Of a stretch of DNA of 64,000 nucleotides, positions 50,721-59,906 are shown piece after piece. Within the stretch, counting starts at the first letter, position 1; each line of letters starts with the position of its first letter. The stretch spans positions 3,038,001 through 3,102,000 of the forward strand of contig JAUPSS010000003.1 of the NCBI GenBank assembly GCA_040285825.1, written 5' to 3'. This DNA comes from Eukaryota sp. TZLM1-RC. Its lineage: Eukaryota; Metamonada: BaSk clade. Position numbers and translations under genes: made by a program. Below the pieces are notes generated by a model. The model was not told where the DNA came from. It searched no databases and worked only from the letters and a program-made list of their open reading frames with translations.

Positions 50721-53573
50721 CTGCCTTTTCCTCTCTTTCGAGCGACGAGCCCTGGAAGCTCTAGTCACAGGAGGTGAACTAATGGAAATATGACGCTTCT
50801 TGGGAGGAGCGGATTTAGTACGGCGACGTGCTTTTGAAGTCTTGATAAAGTCTTTATACGCGGCAGTATTTTGGACTGTAGACACATGTTCAGTGGTGAT
50901 CTCTTTTCCAGGCCATTGCACTTGGCAAAAGTCACCGTCCTGACTGAGCACCTTTTCAATGATGTGTTCTTCGACATCACCTGCAGCGACCCAGGAGTGG
51001 AACTCATCGTTGGTGGGCAAGCTGGAGTGCCAGGGTGCTAAATGTTTGACGCTAGCTTGGACAATCGTACCTGTGCAGAGGTTCTTGATATTCACAGACG
51101 AATTGGATACGATTTCAGTAATTAGGAAGGGTCCTAAATAGTCTCCATGAAGCTTAGCGGAAGAGCCAGATGCTCTCAATACCAATTGACCAACTTCAAA
51201 AGGGTTTGGAGTTGACGATCTAGTTAGCTTGGAAGCTTTGGAAGCTTGATGGTGTGCTGCCTTTTCCTGTTTCTCTTTCAATCTTCGAAATTTAGATTGA
51301 ATTTCTTGAATAAAAGATGACTCAGACGTCGAGCTTTCAATGATTTCAAGAATTTTGCCAGGGTCTGATCTGGGGGACACATCTGAGCCAAAGATCACTT
51401 GGTATGGGGTGTGGTTGGTTATTGAGCTCTTGGAAGAGTTGATCAATAATTGCACATAAGGCAAGTATTCAGACCACACATCGTAGGCATTGAAGTCTAC
51501 GAGCAATTTCCGTAGGTTTTGCAGGATGTCTCTGTGTCGGCGCTCTACCAAGCCGTTGGACGGAGAAAACCTAGGTATTGACTTTGACACCTCTATGCCC
51601 AAAAATTTGCTTAATTCGTCAAAGACAGCCTTGGAAAATTCGGGTCCATTATCGCTGTGGATTTGAAATGGAATACCAAAGATGGCACAGACTTTCCAAA
51701 TTAATGCATCTGCAGTAAGATTGGCATTTATCTCTTTTAAAGGCACGATGATCGTGAACCTAGAGAAGCTGTCAATAAATACGAGGATGTATTTGTAGCC
51801 TTCTTGATCTTCTGGAAGAGGACCAATGACGTCGGCGTTGACACGAGCAAAAGGTCTGTCAGCCCACAATGAACCGGTTGGGGGAACATGCAGTTTGGGA
51901 ACTGGCTTTGTTTTCTGACAGGAGGGGCATTCTTGGACGTGCTTATTCATGTCGGTGAGCATGTTTGGCCACCAATAGTCGCTGTTCCTGAGCTTGTTCA
52001 GGCTTTCAGCTTTGCTTGGATGACCTCCTTGCAGAAGTCCATGCAACAAGTTAAGGGTGTCCTTAATGAGTGATTTGGGGATCACTATCTTGTTGTCGTG
52101 AGTCATATATAAATCAATATGATCGTTATGAACACAGTTGTTGAAAGAGGGGTCTTTGGAAGCTATGGCAAGCTTCTGTTCGGACCTAATCCTACAGAGC
52201 CATGGCTCGAAAATAGGCAGGTCGTTGGAACATCGTTCTCTGATGACCATGATACGTTCGAAGTTGTTTAAGTCTTCGATGTAGTATCTTTCATTTTCTG
52301 TTCCATCAATTTTATCAATGTAAAATATTGGATGAAAATTAGGAGGCATTTGATGGGACAAATGATTGATCTCTTGATGGTCTATAGGCGGAACTATTCG
52401 AGACAACATATCAGCCCAGAAGTTATCTTCCCCTTTGGTATGTACCAAATCAAAGCAGAATTCAGAGAATATGAGTAACCATCTTGTTACAATTCTGTTC
52501 TTCTCAGGAGCCGTGAACATGTAGGTAGGGTTTTGATGGTCTGTGAATATAACCAGTTTCCTTCCTTTCAAGTAGTTTTCAAAACCACTTTGAGTTAACA
52601 TGAGTAGGATAGCATAGAGTTCCTTTTGGTTTGTCGGCCAGTTCTTTTGCGAGTTGGTTAACAACCGGCTGAAGAAGCTGATAGGCCTACATTTCCTGTT
52701 GATCAGGGGGGTACCGGGGTCGTCGACTTGTTCGACTTGTTCCCAAATCACGCCGCCTACAGCAATGTCGGATGCGTCGCAACTAATTAAAATTTGGTTT
52801 TCCAGCGGAGGTAAGCTGAGCGGCATGTGCTTTGCTATCAGTTGTTTGATCTTTTGAAGGAGTCCGTCGTGCATGTCGGTCCATTGAAGGCGTTGCGCGC
52901 GGGGTTTGGGTTTAACTTTGGAGTTATTTCCATCCTTCTTAGTCAATCTGATGATAGGAGCGATGAGCTCAGATACCTGAGGAAGCCATTCTCTAATGAA
53001 GTTGACTGATCCTACGAGGCTGCGGACGTCTTTGATTGTCTTTGGTCTAGGTAGATTCAGCAAAGATTCAACGCGAGTGGGATCGATAGTCCGCTGTTTG
53101 TTTTGGAAAACACTGCCCAGTATCTTGATTGGGTGTCTGGAAGACACGAAATGGCACTTTGAAGGTCCCAAGGAAACTCTTTTGCATCTGGCTTGATCAA
53201 GGACGCGACGGAGGCGTTCAATGAATTCATCAAAGGTTGAACCTATGATTATGATGTCATCTATGTAAATGAAGACACCGTCTCCCGAGAAGATGTCAGC
53301 CATGACGTTTTGGAAAACGGCTGGGACATTCTTTAGGCCAAAAGCTGCACGTTTGAACATGATGCTTTTGCCAGGAATGCTCAGGGCTGTTTTCTGCCAA
53401 TCCTTTTCGGCGATCTTGAGTTGCCAAAAGGCTTTGGGGAGGTCAAGGGTGCCTATGTAGTTCGCTTGGGAGAGAAATACCAGCACATCGGAGATCCTTG
53501 GAAGGTTGGGCTCAACAGGAATGGTGTTGGCGTTGACTCCGTCCTTGCCACTATAGTCACCAGTAAGGCGGGG
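50715..53573 (-). CDS. gypsy-2 Pol: RT, RNase H, integrase, chromodomain-like tail
   Basis: The segment after the TAG. It begins PRLTGDYSGKDG (RT), then IGTLDLPKAFWQ, FGLKNVPAVFQN and catalytic YIDDIIIIG. RNase H: ISCDASDIAVGGVIWEQ and FTDHQNP. Integrase: the HHCC finger (LLHGLLQGGHPSKAE; CPSCQK), catalytic Asp in VNADVIGPL, SDNGPEF, and Glu in NGLVERRHRD. The tail has VEEHIIEKVLS, FCQVQWPGKE and TAAYKDFIK, which resembles a divergent chromodomain, as in chromoviruses. All catalytic residues are present. The first in-frame ATG is at 53486, but the RT starts upstream of it, so translation must come from a fusion with the upstream frame. RT priming, cDNA synthesis and integration are the expected roles. 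Confidence 0.93.
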   Translation of the reverse strand, partial: PRLTGDYSGKDGVNANTIPVEPNLPRISDVLVFLSQANYIGTLDLPKAFWQLKIAEKDWQKTALSIPGKSIMFKRAAFGLKNVPAVFQNVMADIFSGDGVFIYIDDIIIIGSTFDEFIERLRRVLDQARCKRVSLGPSKCHFVSSRHPIKILGSVFQNKQRTIDPTRVESLLNLPRPKTIKDVRSLVGSVNFIREWLPQVSELIAPIIRLTKKDGNNSKVKPKPRAQRLQWTDMHDGLLQKIKQLIAKHMPLSLPPLENQILISCDASDIAVGGVIWEQVEQVDDPGTPLINRKCRPISFFSRLLTNSQKNWPTNQKELYAILLMLTQSGFENYLKGRKLVIFTDHQNPTYMFTAPEKNRIVTRWLLIFSEFCFDLVHTKGEDNFWADMLSRIVPPIDHQEINHLSHQMPPNFHPIFYIDKIDGTENERYYIEDLNNFERIMVIRERCSNDLPIFEPWLCRIRSEQKLAIASKDPSFNNCVHNDHIDLYMTHDNKIVIPKSLIKDTLNLLHGLLQGGHPSKAESLNKLRNSDYWWPNMLTDMNKHVQECPSCQKTKPVPKLHVPPTGSLWADRPFARVNADVIGPLPEDQEGYKYILVFIDSFSRFTIIVPLKEINANLTADALIWKVCAIFGIPFQIHSDNGPEFSKAVFDELSKFLGIEVSKSIPRFSPSNGLVERRHRDILQNLRKLLVDFNAYDVWSEYLPYVQLLINSSKSSITNHTPYQVIFGSDVSPRSDPGKILEIIESSTSESSFIQEIQSKFRRLKEKQEKAAHHQASKASKLTRSSTPNPFEVGQLVLRASGSSAKLHGDYLGPFLITEIVSNSSVNIKNLCTGTIVQASVKHLAPWHSSLPTNDEFHSWVAAGDVEEHIIEKVLSQDGDFCQVQWPGKEITTEHVSTVQNTAAYKDFIKTSKARRRTKSAPPKKRHISISSPPVTRASRARRSKERKRQC
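50724..50739 (-). promoter_or_regulatory. Polypurine tract of gypsy-2
   Basis: GAAAGAGAGGAAAAGG on the coding strand, three bases before the 3' LTR. It is in the expected place for plus-strand priming and is translated as part of the C-terminal tail (SKERKRQC). Confidence 0.75.
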
Positions 53574-56330
53574 CTAACGGTGATCTGGGTAGACCACTAG
53601 ACAGACAGGGGAGCTGAACTCATGGTTCGATGGGACAGCAAATCCTGAGTCTACGAGTTCGTCGAAAATTTGGTTAGCGACCTCTAGCCTGGCTGGATTC
53701 AGGGTCCTGGGGGGTCTTCTAACTCTGACGTCTTCATTGTAGAAGTTGATTTCCATGGGAGGGCAATCAATACCTTCAGCATGAGGCTTGAGGGTAAATA
53801 CGTCTTCGAACTCCTTCAAAGTTTGAAGTAGGGACTTCTTGAAATGGTCGTTGTCGAGGTTGATGGTACAACCAGATGAGTTGATGTGTTCCAACCAACG
53901 TGTGGAAACGTTGACGACTTCCGAAGCTTGTGATATTCGATGATCGAATTCAGCTTCAGGTAATAGTAATGTGCGACAGGCGTCGTCCATTCTAATATAA
54001 ATGCCCTTGTTGTTCATCAGCCCAAGGTGACTCAACAAGTCAGCACCAATGAGAATGGTCTCATGTCCAGGAACGATGCTGAACTTGTGTTTCACGTGTA
54101 CAATCTGGGTGACACTACCTAGTCTAATGCTAAGGGTTCCAGAAGCAGTACCAAGGGACTGTGAGGTAGTTCCATCAGCAATCTTGTATGAAATGGTTTC
54201 GTTGGAACGTGCCATGTTACAATTACTGATGACGTCTTCCGTGACTACTGAGCATGTTGCACCAGAGTCAATTATGCCTTTAACTTCGACATTGTTGATC
54301 AAGAAGTTTAATTGTAGGCAGTTGTGATTCATGGATTGTACCATGAAAATAGTATCAGAGTCATGTCCATTTGAGTCGGCTTGTTCTGAGAAGAAGTGAG
54401 CCTGACTGTTCAGTGTCTTGGTAGGTTCCAAGTTGGCAAGTGGATTGATAAGAGAATCTTTCCATGCTGAACTTTCTGTGTGTGGTTGTGTTGTTGTTGT
54501 AGGGGGTATGGTTTCTAAAGTACATAAATAGTGACGGGAACGTTTATTGTAAGAAGAGCCTCTGCCTCTGCCGCGAGTACCTCTTCGACTACGGAAACCA
54601 GAACCTCTAGAACTTCTACCTCGAGCTTGTTGTTGAGCTTGTTGCTCTCTCCACTTCTTGCTCCTTTGGCAGTCTTCGCTGGGGCACCTTTCAGTCGGAT
54701 GGCCCTTTTGCTTACAGAAGTTGCATTGGACATCAGCGGCCTGGGAAGACGATTGTGGTAGGCTTCCTCCTCTCTTACTTTGTTTTGGGCGTTTACCTGG
54801 ACCAGAACCTCGTGGTCTGGGGATGTCAGGTGGGGAGGGGACGACCGTGGGAGGTCGGCGAGAGGCCTGCTGGTGAGTTAATTGGTTCTGATAGGTGAAA
54901 TCGACATGGTTCAGTTGTTCCATGAACGATCTGGCGTTACAGAAATTCTCGTGTTCAATTTGTAGAACACTAAAGAATTCGCCAAGGGTGTGCCCGTCGC
55001 ATGAGTAGTGGGAGGGAGAGGACCAGATCCTGAGGAGTCTGTCTCTGATGGGGATAATTCCTACACTTTCTAAGACGTGAGTAGCAACTACCCAGTCTGG
55101 AAGTCTATCAGCTGGAGGAGTGGAGCTTATGGAGAATGTTCTCAATTGTTGAGAGATGCCCCTAAATTCTTGGATGGCGGTGGAGCGAGTCAGAACTCTG
55201 CCTATGTTGACCATGAAGTCAATCCATCTATTGCCATAATCTCTTTCCGACCAGTCCATGTTGGTTGCGAGGAGAGCTCGATTAGCCTCATCCAGTCTGC
55301 TGAATTGGGTTCTTCTTAGAATTTGAGCCCAAATGATGCGTTCATCTCTTGAGGTAGGGACCGTGGGAGAAGAGATAGCTAGGTGAGCACCTTGGTATCG
55401 TAGCGCATTTAACACCTCGGGGGTGACACATTCAGCGAGGCCTCGGGGGTTGATCCTCATGGCTTGGCGGAACAAGTCCCATTCGTGAACTGGTTCTCCA
55501 GTGATGTTACCAAAATACTCATCGATCGGTGGTTGGGAACCTTCTCTAGCTAGTTCTAATTCTTCACGTAGTCTGGCTACTTCGTTAGCAAGAGCTATCT
55601 GGGCTGGATCCTCAACGTTACCTCTCGTTTCTCTTAGGACTCGGTCGGTACGACTCCAGAGAATGAATTTGTTGACAAACTTCAGGAGTTTATCAGCGTC
55701 TCTCAAATCAGAAGCTTCAAGATATGGACGTTTAGGACGGTCCCTACGTCTGTCATCTCGATCTCTTGATCCAATCATTGAAGAGAGGAGAAGGCTACTT
55801 TCGTATGTGCCCGAGAAAGGTGAATGATGTGAGGAAATGGAGGATGTTGAACCTGTCGTGGAAGGTGTAGGTAGGGGTTGAGGGGCTCGACTAACGGGAG
55901 TGATGGGAGCAGGCACCACATCAGATGATGAGATGGGGGTGGGTGATTCACTGCTAACATTGACAACGTCGTCATCGGCTTGATCCATAGCAGATTGGTT
56001 GGGATTAGAGGTTTCCGTGGTGGGAAGTGAATCAGTTTCCATGGGAGGTTGTGGTGATTCAGGAGCTTGAGCGGAGGAAGATGGAGCTTCACTCTGTTGA
56101 GGTTCAGGGGAAGGTACTGTCTCTTCGATCTGGGCTGGAACCTGATAAGAAGAGATCGCTGGTTGAACCAAGCGTGTTTTCTCTATACGACCTTCTACCA
56201 TTACCCATTTTAACATCCTGGATTCTATGCATCCAGGGAAAACGGTGACGAGCTGGAGGGCTCTCTGAAGATTGACAGATCTTCTGTGGTCGGGACCACA
56301 ATATGACGCTATATGATCAGGACGTCTATC
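53574..56330 (-). CDS. gypsy-2 Gag C-terminal part, zinc knuckle, protease, RT start
   Basis: Open between the TAA at 56331 and the TAG at 53574 (first ATG at 56216; 880 residues from there). It has a Ser/Pro-rich N-terminal part, a Gag core (EPVHEWDLFRQAMRINPRGL; LRRTQFSRLDEANRALL) that aligns with gypsy-1 (HHYDLFRSMMMSTCPTGI), a CCHC knuckle (CNFCKQKGHPTERC), an RG-rich nucleic-acid-binding tail (GRGRGSSYNKRSRH) and a retropepsin-like protease (GIIDSGATCSVV, with DSG). It ends SSPVCLVVYPDHR at the beginning of RT. The stop replaces a Lys codon relative to gypsy-1 (DGKKPRLTGD). Both neighbouring segments are in the same frame. Confidence 0.88.
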   Translation of the reverse strand, partial: DRRPDHIASYCGPDHRRSVNLQRALQLVTVFPGCIESRMLKWVMVEGRIEKTRLVQPAISSYQVPAQIEETVPSPEPQQSEAPSSSAQAPESPQPPMETDSLPTTETSNPNQSAMDQADDDVVNVSSESPTPISSSDVVPAPITPVSRAPQPLPTPSTTGSTSSISSHHSPFSGTYESSLLLSSMIGSRDRDDRRRDRPKRPYLEASDLRDADKLLKFVNKFILWSRTDRVLRETRGNVEDPAQIALANEVARLREELELAREGSQPPIDEYFGNITGEPVHEWDLFRQAMRINPRGLAECVTPEVLNALRYQGAHLAISSPTVPTSRDERIIWAQILRRTQFSRLDEANRALLATNMDWSERDYGNRWIDFMVNIGRVLTRSTAIQEFRGISQQLRTFSISSTPPADRLPDWVVATHVLESVGIIPIRDRLLRIWSSPSHYSCDGHTLGEFFSVLQIEHENFCNARSFMEQLNHVDFTYQNQLTHQQASRRPPTVVPSPPDIPRPRGSGPGKRPKQSKRGGSLPQSSSQAADVQCNFCKQKGHPTERCPSEDCQRSKKWREQQAQQQARGRSSRGSGFRSRRGTRGRGRGSSYNKRSRHYLCTLETIPPTTTTQPHTESSAWKDSLINPLANLEPTKTLNSQAHFFSEQADSNGHDSDTIFMVQSMNHNCLQLNFLINNVEVKGIIDSGATCSVVTEDVISNCNMARSNETISYKIADGTTSQSLGTASGTLSIRLGSVTQIVHVKHKFSIVPGHETILIGADLLSHLGLMNNKGIYIRMDDACRTLLLPEAEFDHRISQASEVVNVSTRWLEHINSSGCTINLDNDHFKKSLLQTLKEFEDVFTLKPHAEGIDCPPMEINFYNEDVRVRRPPRTLNPARLEVANQIFDELVDSGFAVPSNHEFSSPVCLVVYPDHR

Positions 56331-57845
56331 TTATAGAAAGAGTCTTTCGCCATATGTGGTTTCGGTAAACCACCACCCTGTTCTATAATCTCTGTCGATA
56401 AGGATATCAAGAGATGCGTTGTACCCAGGGCTGAACCTAGGGTATGGGCAAGGGTTGTAAACATTTAAGAAGAGGTTGTCTTCATCTCCAGCGAAGCGTC
56501 TGAATACTCCTTCTCGAGTAGTTCTCATGAACCTAACTCCGGGTCTTGGTTCATAAGTTGGTTCAGGGTCATTCCTGGAGGTTTCTGGGGTGATCCTTTC
56601 ATCGGAAAGAAATGGACCAATTCTGGGAGAGATCCATATTCCTAAGTCGTTCTCGACTTTGGGACCGTAGAAAGGAGGACGCTTGTTGCTCATCTCCGTG
56701 GGAGGGATGGCCTCTGGGTCCTCTGGAATGACTCGTGTGTCCCTATATCTAGCGTAAGGGTTGTGCTGGCGGGAAGCACCATGATGAACACTTGAGCTAG
56801 CGTAGGAGCTAGTTTGAGAAGGGGTGTGCTCGGCAAGTGTAGAGGATGTTCCTCTTCCAGCCTGTAACTCTCTTTCCAGTCTGTTCTTGAGTTTCCAGAT
56901 TCGATCTTCATGGAAGTAACGTTCTAAATATTTTTTAGAAACCTCACCAGTTTCTCTATCAATTTCAGGAACGTGTTCCGTGGGAGGAACCGGAGGTTGA
57001 GCTGTGTGAGAAAATTCCCTGGGAGGTTCCTCATAGTCAACCAGATCTGAAAATAATAGTTCATACCTCTTCCTTTGCTCTTCGGAAAGATGCGAAGGAA
57101 GGTTCGAAAGGCTAGGAATGGAATCACTAGCCTGGTGAGGGGAAACAGACAGATTATTAACTCCACTAACTGTTGAAGTTAGAGGAGATCCTGAAGTTGG
57201 AACAGCAGGATTTCGGATAGTTCTCCTAACAGTTGGAACTGGTGGAAGAAGCTGTTGAGAGTGAGAGGGTGAAACCTCAGAACTAGATGAAAGGGATGAA
57301 GATGGTACTTCAATGGCCTTCTTAGAGGGGGAAGAGGGTTGGTTTTCCAATCCTTCTTTTGCAGTGAGAGAAGGTTGAACAGTCTCTCTGCTCTGAGTAG
57401 AAGGTGAAGATGGTACTTCAGAACTTCTTCCAGGGAGGGGAGAAGGTGGGACTTCGGATGCCCCCAATTGCGAAGGGGGAAGAGGAGCAACGGAATCCTC
57501 AACATCTTCATCGTCGTAGGAGACTAATGAAGGACTTCTTCCTTCAGAAGGAATAGAATCCTTAGAAGGGTTGTCTCCTTCCGCAGGAACGGAATCCCGA
57601 GGAGAGGGACTTCCTTCCATTGGAACGGAATCCTCAGGAAGGGAACTATCTTCCCTTGGGGTAGAACCCTCGGGAAGAGTTGCTTCAGGAAGCGCAGAAG
57701 CTTCAACCGAAGAAGGTGGCACGGAAGCAGGGTCTGTGGTTAGTGGTGAGGAGGAGGGACCAGTCTCTTCCTCAAGGATCCTACGCTGAGCCGGGGACGA
57801 CCCAATACGTATTGATGGTCTAGGCTGTTGGTTATTGTCAGACAT
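56331..57845 (-). CDS. gypsy-2 N-terminal Gag-like region, start codon inside the 5' LTR
   Basis: A 504-residue frame that starts MSDNNQQPRPSIRIG at the ATG 57843-57845, within the 154-bp LTR, and passes through the LTR end and the primer-binding position. The first 230 residues are low-complexity and rich in Ser, Pro and Glu, with repeats around PSEGSxPSxxSxP. A more folded part follows (LPSHLSEEQRKRYELLFSDL; YNPCPYPRFSPGYNASLDIL). No enzyme motif is seen. It ends at TAA 56331-56333 and continues in the same frame after it. Gypsy-1 also has a proline-rich Gag N-terminus starting MSD, so the layout is shared. The function, probably particle assembly, is inferred from position. Confidence 0.8.
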   Translation of the reverse strand: MSDNNQQPRPSIRIGSSPAQRRILEEETGPSSSPLTTDPASVPPSSVEASALPEATLPEGSTPREDSSLPEDSVPMEGSPSPRDSVPAEGDNPSKDSIPSEGRSPSLVSYDDEDVEDSVAPLPPSQLGASEVPPSPLPGRSSEVPSSPSTQSRETVQPSLTAKEGLENQPSSPSKKAIEVPSSSLSSSSEVSPSHSQQLLPPVPTVRRTIRNPAVPTSGSPLTSTVSGVNNLSVSPHQASDSIPSLSNLPSHLSEEQRKRYELLFSDLVDYEEPPREFSHTAQPPVPPTEHVPEIDRETGEVSKKYLERYFHEDRIWKLKNRLERELQAGRGTSSTLAEHTPSQTSSYASSSVHHGASRQHNPYARYRDTRVIPEDPEAIPPTEMSNKRPPFYGPKVENDLGIWISPRIGPFLSDERITPETSRNDPEPTYEPRPGVRFMRTTREGVFRRFAGDEDNLFLNVYNPCPYPRFSPGYNASLDILIDRDYRTGWWFTETTYGERLFL

Positions 57846-57966
57846 ACAATGTAGAGTAACAGAAGTGTAATTTATTACGAAGAGGAATTGTATTCTCTCT
57901 TCTTAAGCTAACAGGCGGAATACTAATAACTAAACTATTAACTATAAATACTATTCAAGACTAACA
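57813..57966 (-). repeat. gypsy-2 5' LTR (154 bp)
   Basis: Read as identical to 50567-50720. It contains the polyprotein start codon. Immediately after it comes ATACGTATTGGGTCG; I see no standard PBS starting with TGG at the LTR edge, so priming may start a few bases inside or be unusual. Confidence 0.93.
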
Positions 57967-58215
57967 TTTTCAGCATTAACTTCTCTAAGATCATTATTTT
58001 TACATTCTCCATGTTTTTTCTTCTGATTTGAATAAGTTATATAATTAATAATAATAGGGCATTTTCCCTTCTTTGAACCAAAGTGTCGTTTGCAACATCA
58101 TAGGAAACAAATTCAACAACAGCTTCAGAACTATCAATCCAGTCTCAATCATCAGAACCAGACTTATTCAATGGCAGGGTTGTTTTCCAGCAAGGGTTCC
58201 TTCTCGTTTTTGATA
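57967..58215 (-). mobile_element. Family C non-LTR relic, right part (split by gypsy-2)
   Basis: It continues the similarity interrupted at 50566: CAGCATTAACTTCTCTAAG, TTTGAACCAAAGTGTCGTTT and TTCAGAACTATCAATCCAGT are all matched near 12215-12400. The next 640 bases, 58216-58859, contain no gene I recognise. Confidence 0.7.
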
Positions 58216-58859
58216 CTAAGCTTCATTAATGGCGCACGATGAATGAAAAAAAAAGATGACAATGTGTCTATTTTTTCAGGAAAAGTGATCAATTGTATTG
58301 AGAATGATTTAATACATTAGCAACTTTGTCGTTTAGTTTGTTTAAAATAGAACACATTTTTTCTCAGAAGGATTGATGAGCAGATGTATTGTAGCAACGA
58401 AGACCAAGAAACATCAACTGACAATCAAATGTATTTTTCATCCAAAAAAACCTACCATTTGTTGTCACATCATATTTGAAGTTTAAAAAAGTAAGTGTCT
58501 CACTCTTTTTGAGCATTCAACAAGACAGCTATCTAACACATCCTAAGAATATATTTGTCTGACAAAGACAATCTTGTGATTTGGAACCAGCTGATCTCAA
58601 AAGAGTTGACTGTTTGGGTAATAATATAGCTTTAGTTAACCGGAGTATAAAAATTCAATTTTTCCTATCAATTCCATCATAGAACAAAAAACGACATTCG
58701 CTGGAAAATGGCATATGAACATTTAAAATTTGAAATGTTATTGTTTTACAGATTTTCAAACTTTGGAATTAGTAATCTTTTCATCAATGAGATGTAACTT
58801 TTGCAACTATGGCTCATACTGAAACTTCAACAGGAAATGATTCAACCAAGAAATCAAAA

Positions 58860-58990
58860 TTGGACATTAGAGTATGAAAATCGCGCACCCAAGAGATTTG
58901 ATGATGTAGATGTGTGAATTGAGGATATTGAGTTCTAGTTTTTTGTTTAGTTGTTTTGTTTGCGTTTCAAAATAAATAATTTTGAAATAA
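58860..58990 (+). mobile_element. Family A non-LTR 3' tail relic
   Basis: ATTAGAGTATGAAAATCGCG, GATTTGATGATGTAGATGTG and GAGGATATTGAGTTCTAGTT match the tails near 10920-10985, 14210-14280 and 62820-62895. Bases 59000-59190 hold an unassigned minus frame (102 residues, 58867-59175). Confidence 0.6.
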
Positions 58991-59208
58991 AAAAAATTTA
59001 GGTCAATTGTGTAGTTCGGGGATTTGATAACTTGGACAACTGCATAAAAGGTGACACAACGCAACAGGTCCAGGTTGAAATGAAGAACACATAGGAGGCA
59101 ATAGTTTAGATCCATGAGGCATTTTCCAACAATTTTCCATCGATAAAGGTTATCAGCAGTAGGAAATACATTCAATGAAGAAATTAATTTCCAGTTTTTT
59201 ATTTATTT

Positions 59209-59832
59209 ATTTATTTATTTTCTACGAAGAATCAAATAGAACAAACTAAAACACATAAGAAACTAAATTCTCCACGCCAACTCTTGATGAATCCTTATAA
59301 AGTTTAGACATCATTAAACTCAAGTACTTGGGAACACTTCTGTACAAAGCGAAAATGATACGATTTTTCCATAAATTCTCTGCAAAATTCTTACCACTTG
59401 AACGACATAAATTACCAAAATCATTGATGAAATTCAAGGCGGATTGTCCAATGTTGCCAAAAATCGAAAAGGCAAAAGGAACAAACGAAAACTTCGAATA
59501 AAGGTTCTTATTTAAATCATTTAATATCTCAGTATATTTATCTCTCTTACGATCTTCAGCCTTGTTCAAATGACCATTAGTACTAAGTAAAACATCATCG
59601 CGATAAACCAAAGCAAAGGGATCAACTGTAGTGAAATCAACAACAACTTGAGAGGAATCCACAAAAGGAGCAATTAAATCACCTCGACGTGAATTAAAAA
59701 GATTATCATCACTATAATGCTTCAACAAAGGTTCTACTTTGCAACTAAAATTGTAACACTTGAACATCTCATATGTCACATCACGAACGGCATTATGAAG
59801 AACTGACCTATATTGGAGAAATTTCTTACAGC
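59209..59832 (-). mobile_element. 5'-truncated non-LTR retrotransposon, family D, 19-bp target-site duplication
   Basis: A 177-residue intact frame (59246-59779) covers the RLE domain: YEMFKCYNFSCKVEPLLKHY, NSRRGDLIAPFVDSSQVVVD and KFSFVPFAFSIFGNIG. TCCAGTTTTTTATTTATTT occurs at 59190-59208 and 59833-59851. Only the last 620 bp of the element inserted. The truncated 5' end faces the SCY1-like gene, whose ATG is 56 bp beyond the duplication. The frame may look intact only because the copy is young. Confidence 0.85.
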
Positions 59833-59906
59833 TCCAGTTTTTTATTTATTTTTTTTATTTGCTAATACATTTTGGATAGATTTCCAACTCTATATCAACC
59901 TAAATC

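Larger units (their letters stand above)
50567..57966 (-). mobile_element. Complete Ty3/gypsy chromovirus-like LTR retrotransposon (gypsy-2), 7400 bp
   Basis: It is bounded by two 154-bp LTRs (50567-50720 and 57813-57966) that I read as identical, beginning TGTTAG and ending CCATCA on the coding strand. A 4-bp TTTT duplication is compatible with the flanks. One reading frame (57845 to 50715) carries Gag-like, zinc knuckle, protease, RT, RNase H, integrase and a chromodomain-like tail. It is interrupted only by TAA at 56331-56333 and TAG at 53574-53576. The element is visibly richer in G and C than the surrounding DNA. It is nested inside a family C relic whose two halves lie at 50279-50566 and 57967-58215. 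Identical LTRs imply a very recent insertion. Confidence 0.93.

Noticed and set aside
50715-57845. Reassigned stop codons (TAA/TAG as sense) to explain the gypsy-2 frame.
   Set aside because: Host genes such as La, SENP, SDR and cytidine deaminase end naturally at TAG, at the expected family C-termini.
59000-59190. 102-residue minus frame upstream of the family D copy.
   Set aside because: No convincing match to the retrotransposon, Fanzor or any known domain.
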